Made by a program: the position numbers and the translations under genes. A stretch of 64,000 nt of DNA from Arthrobacter agilis (lineage in GTDB: Bacteria; Actinomycetota; Actinomycetes; Actinomycetales; Micrococcaceae). The DNA lies in NCBI RefSeq assembly GCF_006494655.1, contig NZ_VHIM01000008.1, positions 124,001 through 188,000 on the forward strand. The letters run 5' to 3'. Positions 46,098 through 53,558 of this stretch are shown piece after piece (position 1 is the first letter of the stretch; each line of letters starts with the position of its first letter). The notes beneath the pieces were generated by a model that saw only the letters and a program-made list of their open reading frames with translations, ran no database searches and was not told the DNA's origin.

Positions 46098-46757
46098 TCA
46101 GAAGCCCAGGCCGCGCCGCGCCTCCTCGACGGTCGGCTGGGCCCAGCGCCCGTGCTCCCGGTCGGCGGACAGGGAGCGCAGCAGCGCCCGGTCCAGGTAG
46201 AGGCGCCCGTTCAGGTGATCGGTCTCGTGCTGGACGATGCGCGCCGGCCAGCCCTCGAAGATCCGTGTGGCGCTGACGCCGTCCGGCTGCGTGTAGGTGG
46301 CCTCGACGGCGTGATGTCGCTCGACGACGGCCTGATAGCCCGGCACGGAGAGGCAGCCCTCGTAGAAGGCAGCCATCGCATCGCCGGAGGCCCGGTAGCT
46401 CGGATTGACGAGCGCCGTGAAGGGGAGGGGGCGGCGGGAGCGCGCAGCGGCCACGGCGTCGTCCCCGGCCCCCTGGTCCTCGAGGACCGCGATCCTCAGG
46501 GGGACGGCGATCTGCGGCCCCGCCAGTCCGACGCCGGGAGCAGCATGCATCACGCTCCGCATACAGGCGATCAGCCGCCCGAGGAGGTCGTCGTCGAGCT
46601 GTCCGTCGAACTCCTGCGCGGGGGTCCGCAGGACCGGGTGTCCTGCCGTCACGATCGGCGGCAGGTCCCCCGCGATGACGGTCTCGACGAGGTCGACCAT
46701 CGCATCGGCGGACAGTCGCGCGCTGCCGTGTCGGGGGTGGTGATCCGAGATGCTCAT
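46098..46757 (-). CDS. def: Peptide deformylase
   Basis: 219 residues from ATG 46757 with GGAGG five bases upstream. All three PDF motifs: PGVGLAGPQ (motif 1, Ala to Gly change in the usual GLAAPQ), EGCLSVPGY (motif 2, metal Cys) and VQHETDHLNG (motif 3, HEXXH metal motif). It removes the formyl group from nascent proteins. An N-terminal extension of about 35 residues is usual for actinobacterial PDFs. It is divergent from the UvrA-like gene and not next to fmt, so it may be a second PDF of the genome. Confidence 0.92.
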   Translation of the reverse strand: MSISDHHPRHGSARLSADAMVDLVETVIAGDLPPIVTAGHPVLRTPAQEFDGQLDDDLLGRLIACMRSVMHAAPGVGLAGPQIAVPLRIAVLEDQGAGDDAVAAARSRRPLPFTALVNPSYRASGDAMAAFYEGCLSVPGYQAVVERHHAVEATYTQPDGVSATRIFEGWPARIVQHETDHLNGRLYLDRALLRSLSADREHGRWAQPTVEEARRGLGF

Positions 46758-46919
46758 GCCTCCACACAACCACAATCGCGGACAGGTCCGGGTGCGGCGC
46801 CATTGCCGGTGGGCCCGCGACGCTGGACAATCGGACGAGCCGATCCTGGACGGGTCGATGACGTGAGGGCAGGGAACGGGCGGGACGGGCCGCCGAGCGA
46901 CAGTCACGAGGGAGACGCG

Positions 46920-49319
46920 ATGAGCACGGCCACGGCGAACGACCAGCAGGAGGCGGGCCGGACGCGCGGGCACGCCGCCGACCACCACGATCTCATCAGG
47001 GTGCGGGGCGCGCGGGAGAACAATCTGAAGGACGTCACGATCGACATCCCCAAGCGAAGGCTGACGGTCTTCACGGGAGTCTCCGGGTCGGGCAAGAGCT
47101 CTCTCGTCTTCGACACCATCGCCGCGGAGTCCCAGCGCATGATCAACGAGACCTACAGCGCCTTCCTGCAGGGCTTCATGCCCACACTCGCGCGGCCCGA
47201 CGTCGACGTGCTGGAGGGGCTGACGACGGCGATCATCGTGGACCAGGAGCGCATGGGAGCCAATCCCCGCTCCACCGTCGGCACGGCGACCGACGTCAAC
47301 GCGATGCTGAGGATCGTCTTCTCCCGCCTCGGCAGGCCGCACATCGGGTCGCCGCAGGCCTTCTCCTTCAACGTGGCGTCCATCAGCGGTGCGGGAGCGG
47401 TGACCATCGAGCGCGGCGGCACCACGGTCAAGGAACGTCGCAGCTTCATGATCACCGGCGGCATGTGCCCGCGGTGCGAGGGCATGGGCTCGGTGACCGA
47501 CATCGACCTCACCCAGCTCTACGACGAGACGAAGTCCCTCAACGCGGGTGCGCTCACCATCCCCGGCTACAGCATGGAGGGCTGGTACGGGCGGATTTTC
47601 GGCGGGTGCGGATACTTCGACGCGGACACGCCGATCCGGGACTTCACGGAGCGCGAACTGCAGGACCTCCTCTACAAGGAACCGACCAAGATCAAGGTCG
47701 ACGGCATCAACATCACCTACGAGGGCCTCGTCCCCAAGATCCAGAAGTCGATGCTAGCAAAGGACCGCGAGTCCATGCAGCCACACATCCGGGCGTTCGT
47801 GGACCGCGCCGTCACGTTCACCACCTGCCCGGAGTGCGACGGCACCCGCCTCAGCGACGCGGCACGGTCCTCCAAAATCGACGGCGTGAGCATCGCCGAC
47901 GCGTGCCGGATGCAGATCAGCGACCTCGCCACCTGGGTGCGCGGCCTGGCCGAGCCGTCCGTCGCGCCCCTCCTGACGGCACTGGGGGAGACCCTCGACT
48001 CCTTCGTCGAGATCGGACTGGGCTACCTCAGCCTCGACCGGCCGTCCGGGACCCTGTCCGGCGGTGAGTCGCAGCGGACCAAGATGATCCGCCACCTCGG
48101 CTCCTCGCTCACCGACATCACCTACGTGTTCGACGAGCCGACGATCGGTCTGCACCCGCACGACATCCAACGCATGAACTACCTCCTGCTGCGGCTTCGC
48201 GACAAGGGCAACACCGTGCTCGTGGTGGAGCACAAACCCGAGCTGATCGGGATCGCCGATCATGCGGTCGACCTCGGGCCGGGTGCCGGCACCGCCGGAG
48301 GTACGGTCTGTTTCGAGGGCACGGTGGAGGGGCTGCGCAGCAGCGGCACCCTCACGGGCCGGCACCTCGACGATCGTGCGGTGCTCAAGAGCGGCCTGCG
48401 CTCGCCGACAGGAGTGCTGGAGATCAGGGGAGCGACCTCCCACAACGTGCAGGACGTCGACGTCGACCTCCCCCTTGGTGTGCTGTGCGTCGTCACAGGT
48501 GTCGCGGGGTCGGGGAAGAGCTCCCTCATCCACGGCTCGGTCTCCGGGCGCGACGGCGTCGTCGCGGTGGACCAGACGGCCATCAAGGGCTCCCGCCGCA
48601 GCAATCCCGCGACGTACACCGGCATGCTGGAGCCCATCCGCAAGGCCTTCGCGAAGGCCAACGGCGTCAAGCCCGCCCTCTTCAGTGCCAATTCGGCAGG
48701 CGCGTGCCCCACCTGCAACGGAGCGGGGGTGATCTTCACGGACCTGGCGATGATGGCGGGCGTTGCGACCACGTGCGAGGTCTGTGGCGGCAAGCGCTTT
48801 CTGGCGGAGGTGCTCGAGTACACGCTCGGTGGGAAGAACATCAGCGAGGTGCTGTCGATGCCGGTGACAGAGGCGGCCGGCTTCTTCGGCGCGGGCGATG
48901 CGAAGGTCCCGGCCGCGCACGCCATCCTCAGCCGGCTGTCCGACGTCGGACTCGGGTACGTGAGCCTGGGCCAGCCGCTCACCACGCTGTCCGGCGGCGA
49001 ACGCCAGCGCCTGAAGCTCGCCACCCATATGGGGGAGAAGGGCGGCATCCTGGTGCTGGACGAGCCGACAGCAGGGCTCCACCTCGCCGACGTCGAGAAC
49101 CTGCTGGGCCTGCTGGACCGCCTGGTGGACGCCGGGAAGTCCGTCATCGTCATCGAGCACCACCAGGCGGTCATGGCGCACGCGGACTGGATCATCGACA
49201 TCGGTCCCGGTGCCGGTCACGACGGCGGGCGGATCGTGTTCGAGGGCACGCCGGAGGAGCTCGTCGCCGGCCGATCGACCCTGACGGCCCGTCACCTGGC
49301 GGAGTACGTGGGCGGTTGA
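46920..49319 (+). CDS. UvrA-like tandem ABC protein (UvrA2/DrrC class)
   Basis: 799 residues, against about 950 for canonical UvrA, so the UvrB-binding insert is missing or reduced. Two ABC cassettes: Walker A GVSGSGKSSLVFD and GVAGSGKSSLIHG, signatures LSGGESQRTKM and LSGGERQRLKL, Walker B VFDEPTIGLHP and LVLDEPTAGLHL. Zinc modules CPRCEGMG, CPECDG and CPTCNGAG...CEVCGG. UvrA2 proteins are linked to DNA-binding drug tolerance (daunorubicin DrrC) and radiation resistance rather than core excision repair. GAGGGAG upstream of ATG 46920. Not next to uvrB or uvrC. Confidence 0.88.
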   Translation: MSTATANDQQEAGRTRGHAADHHDLIRVRGARENNLKDVTIDIPKRRLTVFTGVSGSGKSSLVFDTIAAESQRMINETYSAFLQGFMPTLARPDVDVLEGLTTAIIVDQERMGANPRSTVGTATDVNAMLRIVFSRLGRPHIGSPQAFSFNVASISGAGAVTIERGGTTVKERRSFMITGGMCPRCEGMGSVTDIDLTQLYDETKSLNAGALTIPGYSMEGWYGRIFGGCGYFDADTPIRDFTERELQDLLYKEPTKIKVDGINITYEGLVPKIQKSMLAKDRESMQPHIRAFVDRAVTFTTCPECDGTRLSDAARSSKIDGVSIADACRMQISDLATWVRGLAEPSVAPLLTALGETLDSFVEIGLGYLSLDRPSGTLSGGESQRTKMIRHLGSSLTDITYVFDEPTIGLHPHDIQRMNYLLLRLRDKGNTVLVVEHKPELIGIADHAVDLGPGAGTAGGTVCFEGTVEGLRSSGTLTGRHLDDRAVLKSGLRSPTGVLEIRGATSHNVQDVDVDLPLGVLCVVTGVAGSGKSSLIHGSVSGRDGVVAVDQTAIKGSRRSNPATYTGMLEPIRKAFAKANGVKPALFSANSAGACPTCNGAGVIFTDLAMMAGVATTCEVCGGKRFLAEVLEYTLGGKNISEVLSMPVTEAAGFFGAGDAKVPAAHAILSRLSDVGLGYVSLGQPLTTLSGGERQRLKLATHMGEKGGILVLDEPTAGLHLADVENLLGLLDRLVDAGKSVIVIEHHQAVMAHADWIIDIGPGAGHDGGRIVFEGTPEELVAGRSTLTARHLAEYVGG

Positions 49320-49422
49320 CCCGGCGGTCCGCGAGCCCTGGAATGCCCTGGAACCTGGGCCGATCGCGCTGTCCCCGGTCCGCGTCGGGTGACCCCCGGG
49401 ACGCCGGGGTGCCACGGATGGC

Positions 49423-49428
49423 TAGGGT
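49423..49428 (+). promoter_or_regulatory. -10 hexamer, leaderless start of phosphatase gene
   Basis: TAGGGT, six bases (ggaggg) before ATG 49435. The intervening GGAGGG also resembles a ribosome-binding site but lies too close to the ATG. Confidence 0.4.
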
Positions 49429-49434
49429 GGAGGG

Positions 49435-50136
49435 ATGGCGACTCTCATCCTCGTGCGGCACGGACGCACCACAGCGAATGCGACCGGGCTCCTGGCCGGG
49501 CGGACGGCCGGCGTAGGCCTCGACGAGACCGGCCGTGATCAGGCGGCGGCGACCGGCGAGCGGCTCGCCGCCGTTCCCCTGGTGGGGGTCGTGTCGAGTC
49601 CGCTGCAACGGTGTCGGGAGACCTCGCAGTTCATCCTCGATCGTCAGTCGGCTGCCCCGGTCATGTCGACCGAACCGGACGTCACGGAGTGCGATTACGG
49701 CCGGTGGCAGGGCCGCCTGCTCAGCGAACTCGCGAGCGAACCGCTCTGGCAGGTCGTGCAGTCGCAGCCGTCAGCCGTCGTCTTTCCGGGCGGGGAGTCG
49801 ATGGCTGGGATGCAGGCGCGGTCCGTCGCCGCTGTCCGCCGCCTGGATGCTGCCTTCGAGGCCGAGCACGGACCCGGCGCCGTCTGGGTGGCCGTGAGCC
49901 ATGGCGACATCATCAAGTCGATCCTCGCGGATGCGCTCGGTATGCACCTCGACCTGTTCCAGCGCATCGCGGTGGGTCCCGCCTCCGTGTCGATCGTGCG
50001 CTACGGCACGGCCCGGACCGGAGTCCATGCCATGAATACCGAGGCCGGAGACCTGTCCTGGCTGTCGAGCGACATCCCGTCCGGAGACGCACCGGTGGGA
50101 GGTGGCGCGGGTCAGCAGGCGCCGCACATCCGATGA
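49435..50136 (+). CDS. Histidine phosphatase family protein (MSMEG_4193 type)
   Basis: 233 residues. LILVRHGRTTAN holds the phosphorylated His of the RHG motif; SSPLQRCRETSQ follows, then the acid residue region CDYGRWQGRLLSEL, and VSHGDIIKSILADALGMHLD supplies the second His. The C-terminal tail (DAPVGGGAGQQAPHIR) is disordered. The gene precedes DUF3090 and SCO1664-family genes, an arrangement conserved across actinobacteria (mycobacterial Rv2135c-Rv2134c). Substrate not known. Confidence 0.88.
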   Translation: MATLILVRHGRTTANATGLLAGRTAGVGLDETGRDQAAATGERLAAVPLVGVVSSPLQRCRETSQFILDRQSAAPVMSTEPDVTECDYGRWQGRLLSELASEPLWQVVQSQPSAVVFPGGESMAGMQARSVAAVRRLDAAFEAEHGPGAVWVAVSHGDIIKSILADALGMHLDLFQRIAVGPASVSIVRYGTARTGVHAMNTEAGDLSWLSSDIPSGDAPVGGGAGQQAPHIR

Positions 50137-50139
50137 GCC

Positions 50140-50145
50140 TAAAAT
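50140..50145 (+). promoter_or_regulatory. -10 hexamer, leaderless start of DUF3090 gene
   Basis: TAAAAT, six bases before ATG 50152, the best-matching -10 in this part of the window. Confidence 0.5.
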
Positions 50146-50151
50146 AGCTGC

Positions 50152-50691
50152 ATGCCTACAATCGTTCACGAGTTCACCTGGCCCGACCGGGTTGTCGTCG
50201 GCACCATCGGCCGTCCGGGGGAGCGCACCTTCTACCTCCAGGTCCGCACCGGGAAGCAGATCGTGAGTATCGCGATGGAGAAGCAGCAGTCGGCGCTGCT
50301 CGCGGAGAAGATCGACGAGATCCTCGATCAGCTGATCGCCCTCGACGGCAATCCCTTCAGCATCCCCACGGGCACGCCGATCGAGCTCGTCGACAACGAC
50401 CAGCTCGACACCGTCGAGGAGCAGTTCCGCACCGGGGCCATGAGCCTCGGGTGGGACCCGACGACGGCGCAGGTCGTCGTCGAGGCGTATCCGCTGTCCG
50501 ATGCGGAGGGCCCGGATGACGAGCCCGAGGACGACGCTCCCGAGATGCTTCTGGTGCGGATGCCCGTCGGGACCGCCCGTGCTTTCGCCCAGCGCACGCG
50601 CGAGGTCGTGGGCGCCGGGCGGCCGATCTGCTCGCTCTGCGGTCAGCCGATCGACCCCGACGGCCACATCTGCCTTCTCCCCGAGGTCTGA
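50152..50691 (+). CDS. DUF3090 family protein
   Basis: 179 residues: FTWPDRVVVGTIGRPGERTFYLQVRTGKQ at the start, EKQQSALLAEKIDEILD, MSLGWDPTTAQVVVEAYP, and a C-terminal CSLCGQPIDPDGHICL zinc-ribbon-like end (CxxC...HxxC). Conserved in actinobacteria with no established function. Its TGA overlaps the ATG of the SCO1664-family gene, which implies a functional pair. Confidence 0.88.
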   Translation: MPTIVHEFTWPDRVVVGTIGRPGERTFYLQVRTGKQIVSIAMEKQQSALLAEKIDEILDQLIALDGNPFSIPTGTPIELVDNDQLDTVEEQFRTGAMSLGWDPTTAQVVVEAYPLSDAEGPDDEPEDDAPEMLLVRMPVGTARAFAQRTREVVGAGRPICSLCGQPIDPDGHICLLPEV

Positions 50692-51458
50692 TGCCCGCGC
50701 CCGATCTCATGACCGCCGAGCTGACGCTCACCGGCCGCATCACGACGGCGTCGAACGCGACGTTCCTGGGCAGCATCGGCGGTGAGGCCGTCGTGTATAA
50801 GCCGATCCGCGGCGAGAAGCCACTGTGGGACTTCCCGGACGGCTTCCTGGCGCACCGCGAGGTGGCGGCCTATCTGGTCTCCGAGACCCTCGGCTGGAAC
50901 ATCGTGCCGCGCACGTGGCTGCGCGACGGCCCTTTCGGTGAGGGCATGGTGCAGCTGTGGCAGGAGCAGGACCCCGCCCAGCGCGCCGTCGACCTCGTCA
51001 CGGCGGACGAGGTGCCCGGGACGGGATGGAAGCACGTCCTCGAGGGGCAGGACCAGAGCGGGAGAACAGTGGTGCTGCTGCACGAGGATTCCCCGGCGCT
51101 GAGGCGCATGGCGGTGTTCGACGTCGTCGTCAACAACGCCGACCGGAAGGGCGACCACATCCTCACCCTGCAGGGCGGACATCGGTACGGCGTGGATCAC
51201 GGGATCACCTTCCACGAGGACCACAAGCTGCGCACGGTGCTGTGGGGGTGGGTGGGAGACCCGCTCACCGCGGAGGAGCTCGAGGGAGTCGAGCGCGTCC
51301 TCCATGGTCTGGAGGCCGAACTCGGCCGGGCCCTGACGGGCCTCATCACCGCGGACGAACTCGCCGCGCTGTCGGCCCGCTGCACGGCGCTGTGCGCGTC
51401 GGGTCGATTCCCCGCCCCGAGCGGTGAGATGTCAGCGGTGCCCTGGCCGCTGTTCTGA
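50691..51458 (+). CDS. SCO1664 family protein (PI3/4-kinase-like fold)
   Basis: 255 residues. GEAVVYKPIRGEKPLWDFPDG and HREVAAYLVSETLGWNIVPRTWLRDGPFGEGMVQLW match the family, and FDVVVNNADRKGDHIL resembles the catalytic loop with HGITFHEDHKLRTVLW as the metal loop of atypical kinases. Substrate unknown. It overlaps DUF3090 by one base. Lies just before the dormancy-type island, with which it shares no regulatory box. Confidence 0.85.
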   Translation: MPAPDLMTAELTLTGRITTASNATFLGSIGGEAVVYKPIRGEKPLWDFPDGFLAHREVAAYLVSETLGWNIVPRTWLRDGPFGEGMVQLWQEQDPAQRAVDLVTADEVPGTGWKHVLEGQDQSGRTVVLLHEDSPALRRMAVFDVVVNNADRKGDHILTLQGGHRYGVDHGITFHEDHKLRTVLWGWVGDPLTAEELEGVERVLHGLEAELGRALTGLITADELAALSARCTALCASGRFPAPSGEMSAVPWPLF

Positions 51459-51503
51459 GCCGGGGGAGCCACCGCCTGCTGCGACGCCCCTGATCAGACG
51501 GAG

Positions 51504-51953
51504 TCAGCGCGCGGTCCGAAGACGCCGTCCGCGCACCTGGACAGCCGTGAGTTCGAAGAACAGATCGCGCAGCCCCGGCGCCCACGGTTCCTCGGCGGCC
51601 TTGCCCCAGAGGATGGTCAGTGTGTCGGGGTCGTCGACCCGAATCGCGGGTCCATTCACGAGGATGGTCCATCCGCTCTGTGTGGTCGCGTCCGTGTGGT
51701 CGATCTGGAAGGCCGCGTGCTCGAGGTGACTGGTCGCGATGACGCCGTCCGCGCGTGTCCTGAAGTACACGCGCTCGTCGAGCACGAAGAAGTTGACCGG
51801 GAAGATGTCCAGCAGGCCTTCACGGAAGAATCCCAGCCGTCCCACGGACTGCGTCGTCGCCAGTGCCCAGCACTGGCTGGGCGTGAGGGGATCCGAGGCG
51901 TGCAGCGCGCCCGGTGTCTCCCAGTAGGCGTCCTGCCGAGGTGGTGGAGTCAT
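51504..51953 (-). CDS. Pyridoxamine 5'-phosphate oxidase-family flavin-binding protein
   Basis: 149 residues. The split-barrel core is visible: CWALATTQSVGRLGFFREGLLDIFPVNFFVLDERVYFRT, then HLEHAAFQIDHTDATTQSGWTILVNGPA. Related small PPOX proteins bind F420, FMN or haem and recur in dormancy (DosR) regulons. A GGGTCC/GGCCC box lies between this gene and the divergent universal stress protein gene, at 52059-52072. The actual substrate is not known. A second PPOX paralogue lies at 53021-53470. Confidence 0.82.
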   Translation of the reverse strand: MTPPPRQDAYWETPGALHASDPLTPSQCWALATTQSVGRLGFFREGLLDIFPVNFFVLDERVYFRTRADGVIATSHLEHAAFQIDHTDATTQSGWTILVNGPAIRVDDPDTLTILWGKAAEEPWAPGLRDLFFELTAVQVRGRRLRTAR

Positions 51954-52052
51954 GGTGCCGTCCTTCGTCGGGAAGTGGGCTCAAGCCCTCCTCTGTTCGC
52001 GGTGCTCCGCCGTGCGTCGCCCGAGGTCGACGCTACGGGGAGTTCCGCACAC

Positions 52053-52078
52053 GGATCAGGGTCCAAAGGCCCTGATCC
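52053..52078. promoter_or_regulatory. DosR/DevR-like palindromic box A
   Basis: Core GGGTCCAAAGGCCC (52059-52072) inside a perfect 9-bp inverted repeat (GGATCAGGG 52053-52061, CCCTGATCC 52070-52078). It lies between the divergent PPOX and USP genes. The form agrees with the mycobacterial DosR half-site spacing (GGGACT-WW-AGTCCC). Confidence 0.65.
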
Positions 52079-52140
52079 GCCGTCCCTCCCTCCGGCATCG
52101 TGGAGCTGGACAGCACGGTTGTCGCAGCGGAAGGAGTCGT

Positions 52141-53091
52141 GTGGAGTCTCGTCAGTCCAGAACGGGGGGGCCGGTGCAGACGGTCCTGCCACGCTCCACG
52201 TCATCGTCCGCCGGGCAGCCCCAGGAGCCGATGCTCGTTGCGCTGCGCGATGCGGCGACGGACAGGCACACCGTCGAGTGGGCTGCCCAGCGGGCCGCAC
52301 ACTTCGCGGTTCCGCTCACGCTGCTGCACGCCGTCGCCGATCCTTCTCTCGTGGCACCCGGAACGTCCTACGAGGACGAGGTCATGGCGGGCCGGGAGCT
52401 CGTCACCCGTGAAGCGGAGCGGATCAGGCGCCGCTACCCCGGCCTGCACATCGGAACGTACCTGCACTGCGGTGAGATCACCGAGGCGTTGCTGGGCATG
52501 TCCGCAGCCGCGCCCCTGCTCGTCATCGGCGCCGACCGGAGGGATCCTGTCAGCGGGGCCTTCGCCGGCTCCGTCGCGGTACAGGTGGCGCTGAATGCGA
52601 GCGCTCCGGTGGTCGTCGTCCCGGCAGGACAGGAGTACTCCGTGGCAGGAGGGGACCGGCGAGGAGTCGTCGTGGGTGCGGACGGCTCCGAGGTGTCCCG
52701 TGCCACCCTCGCCCGGGCTGCGGATGAGGCCGACGCCGCAGGAACCGTGCTGACCGCCGTGACCGTCCTGGGGTCCCCGCCCGAGCGGATGAAGGTCGGC
52801 GCGTCGACGATGCTGCGTGACGTCACGCGGCGTCATCCCGCTCTGCCGGTGCGCTGGGTCGTGGACGATCTCCGCACTCCACTCTCCGCGCTCGCACTGC
52901 TCGGCCGCGGCGCGGCCCTGCTGGTGATCGGTCGCCATGGCAAGGGAGCCCGCTCGATCAGGGGCCTGGGGACGGTGACCCATACGCTGCTCCTGGACCC
53001 TCCGTGCCCGACCCTCGTCTTCACTCGTCGCGAGCCCGGGCCGTCTGCCGGGGGACCGGCGCGGGAGACGGTGAGAAGGAGCGCCCACTGA
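52141..53091 (+). CDS. Tandem universal stress protein
   Basis: 316 residues from GTG 52141 with GGAAGGAG four bases upstream; a GTG at 52174 in frame is the alternative. There are two USP domains: PMLVALRDAATDRHTVEWAA to VQVALNASAPVVVVPAG, then GVVVGADGSEVSRATLARAA to HTLLLDPPCPTLVFTRRE. The first half lacks a clean GxDGS loop, the second keeps it (VGADGS) and the GRHGKGARS ATP loop. Likely acts in hypoxia/stationary-phase survival. Its 3' end overlaps the convergent PPOX gene by 71 bp. Confidence 0.82.
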   Translation: MESRQSRTGGPVQTVLPRSTSSSAGQPQEPMLVALRDAATDRHTVEWAAQRAAHFAVPLTLLHAVADPSLVAPGTSYEDEVMAGRELVTREAERIRRRYPGLHIGTYLHCGEITEALLGMSAAAPLLVIGADRRDPVSGAFAGSVAVQVALNASAPVVVVPAGQEYSVAGGDRRGVVVGADGSEVSRATLARAADEADAAGTVLTAVTVLGSPPERMKVGASTMLRDVTRRHPALPVRWVVDDLRTPLSALALLGRGAALLVIGRHGKGARSIRGLGTVTHTLLLDPPCPTLVFTRREPGPSAGGPARETVRRSAH

Positions 53092-53470
53092 TCATGACGG
53101 GAACCAGCCGCATGAACCGGTCCTTCCGTCCCGCCTCCCAGGGGTGCAGGGGCAACTGCACGGTGTCCATGAGCTCGGGCGTCCGGTCGATCGTCGAGGC
53201 GTGGCCCTTCACCACGACGCTCCAGACCCGGGCACCGTCCTGCAGAAGACCATCGGCCTCGAACGCGACGGCCGCCCGCTCGGCGGAGCGGGACTTCGTT
53301 CCTTCCGAGGTGCGGAAGACGATCGAAGCGTGATCCACCACGAAGTTCACCGGGAAGATCTCGGGTTCGCCCTGGACGCACAGCGCCAGGCGACCGAAGG
53401 GGACGTCACGCAGCAATCTCCAGCACTCGTGGACTGCAAGGATATTCGTGGGTGTAGTCTCTGCTTCCAT
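53021..53470 (-). CDS. Pyridoxamine 5'-phosphate oxidase-family flavin-binding protein (second copy)
   Basis: 149 residues: CWRLLRDVPFGRLALCVQGEPEIFPVNFVVDHASIVFRT, then AAVAFEADGLLQDGARVWSVVVKGHA. Same fold and length as the PPOX protein at 51504-51953, but only moderately similar. Its last 23 codons or so overlap the end of the USP gene on the other strand. Box B (53506-53519) lies just upstream, shared with the divergent histidine kinase gene. Confidence 0.8.
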   Translation of the reverse strand: MEAETTPTNILAVHECWRLLRDVPFGRLALCVQGEPEIFPVNFVVDHASIVFRTSEGTKSRSAERAAVAFEADGLLQDGARVWSVVVKGHASTIDRTPELMDTVQLPLHPWEAGRKDRFMRLVPVMISGRSFSPSPAPVPRQTARARDE

Positions 53471-53505
53471 ATCTGGACACTATGAAGTGGTGGGTCCGAC
53501 CACCA

Positions 53506-53519
53506 GGGCCCTTGGACCC
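53506..53519. promoter_or_regulatory. DosR/DevR-like box B
   Basis: GGGCCCTTGGACCC, whose reverse complement differs from the core of boxes A and C at a single position. It lies between the divergent PPOX and histidine kinase genes. Confidence 0.6.
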
Positions 53520-53558
53520 TGATGCGGACCGCCACGGGGACCAGAAGGGGGAGAGCAC

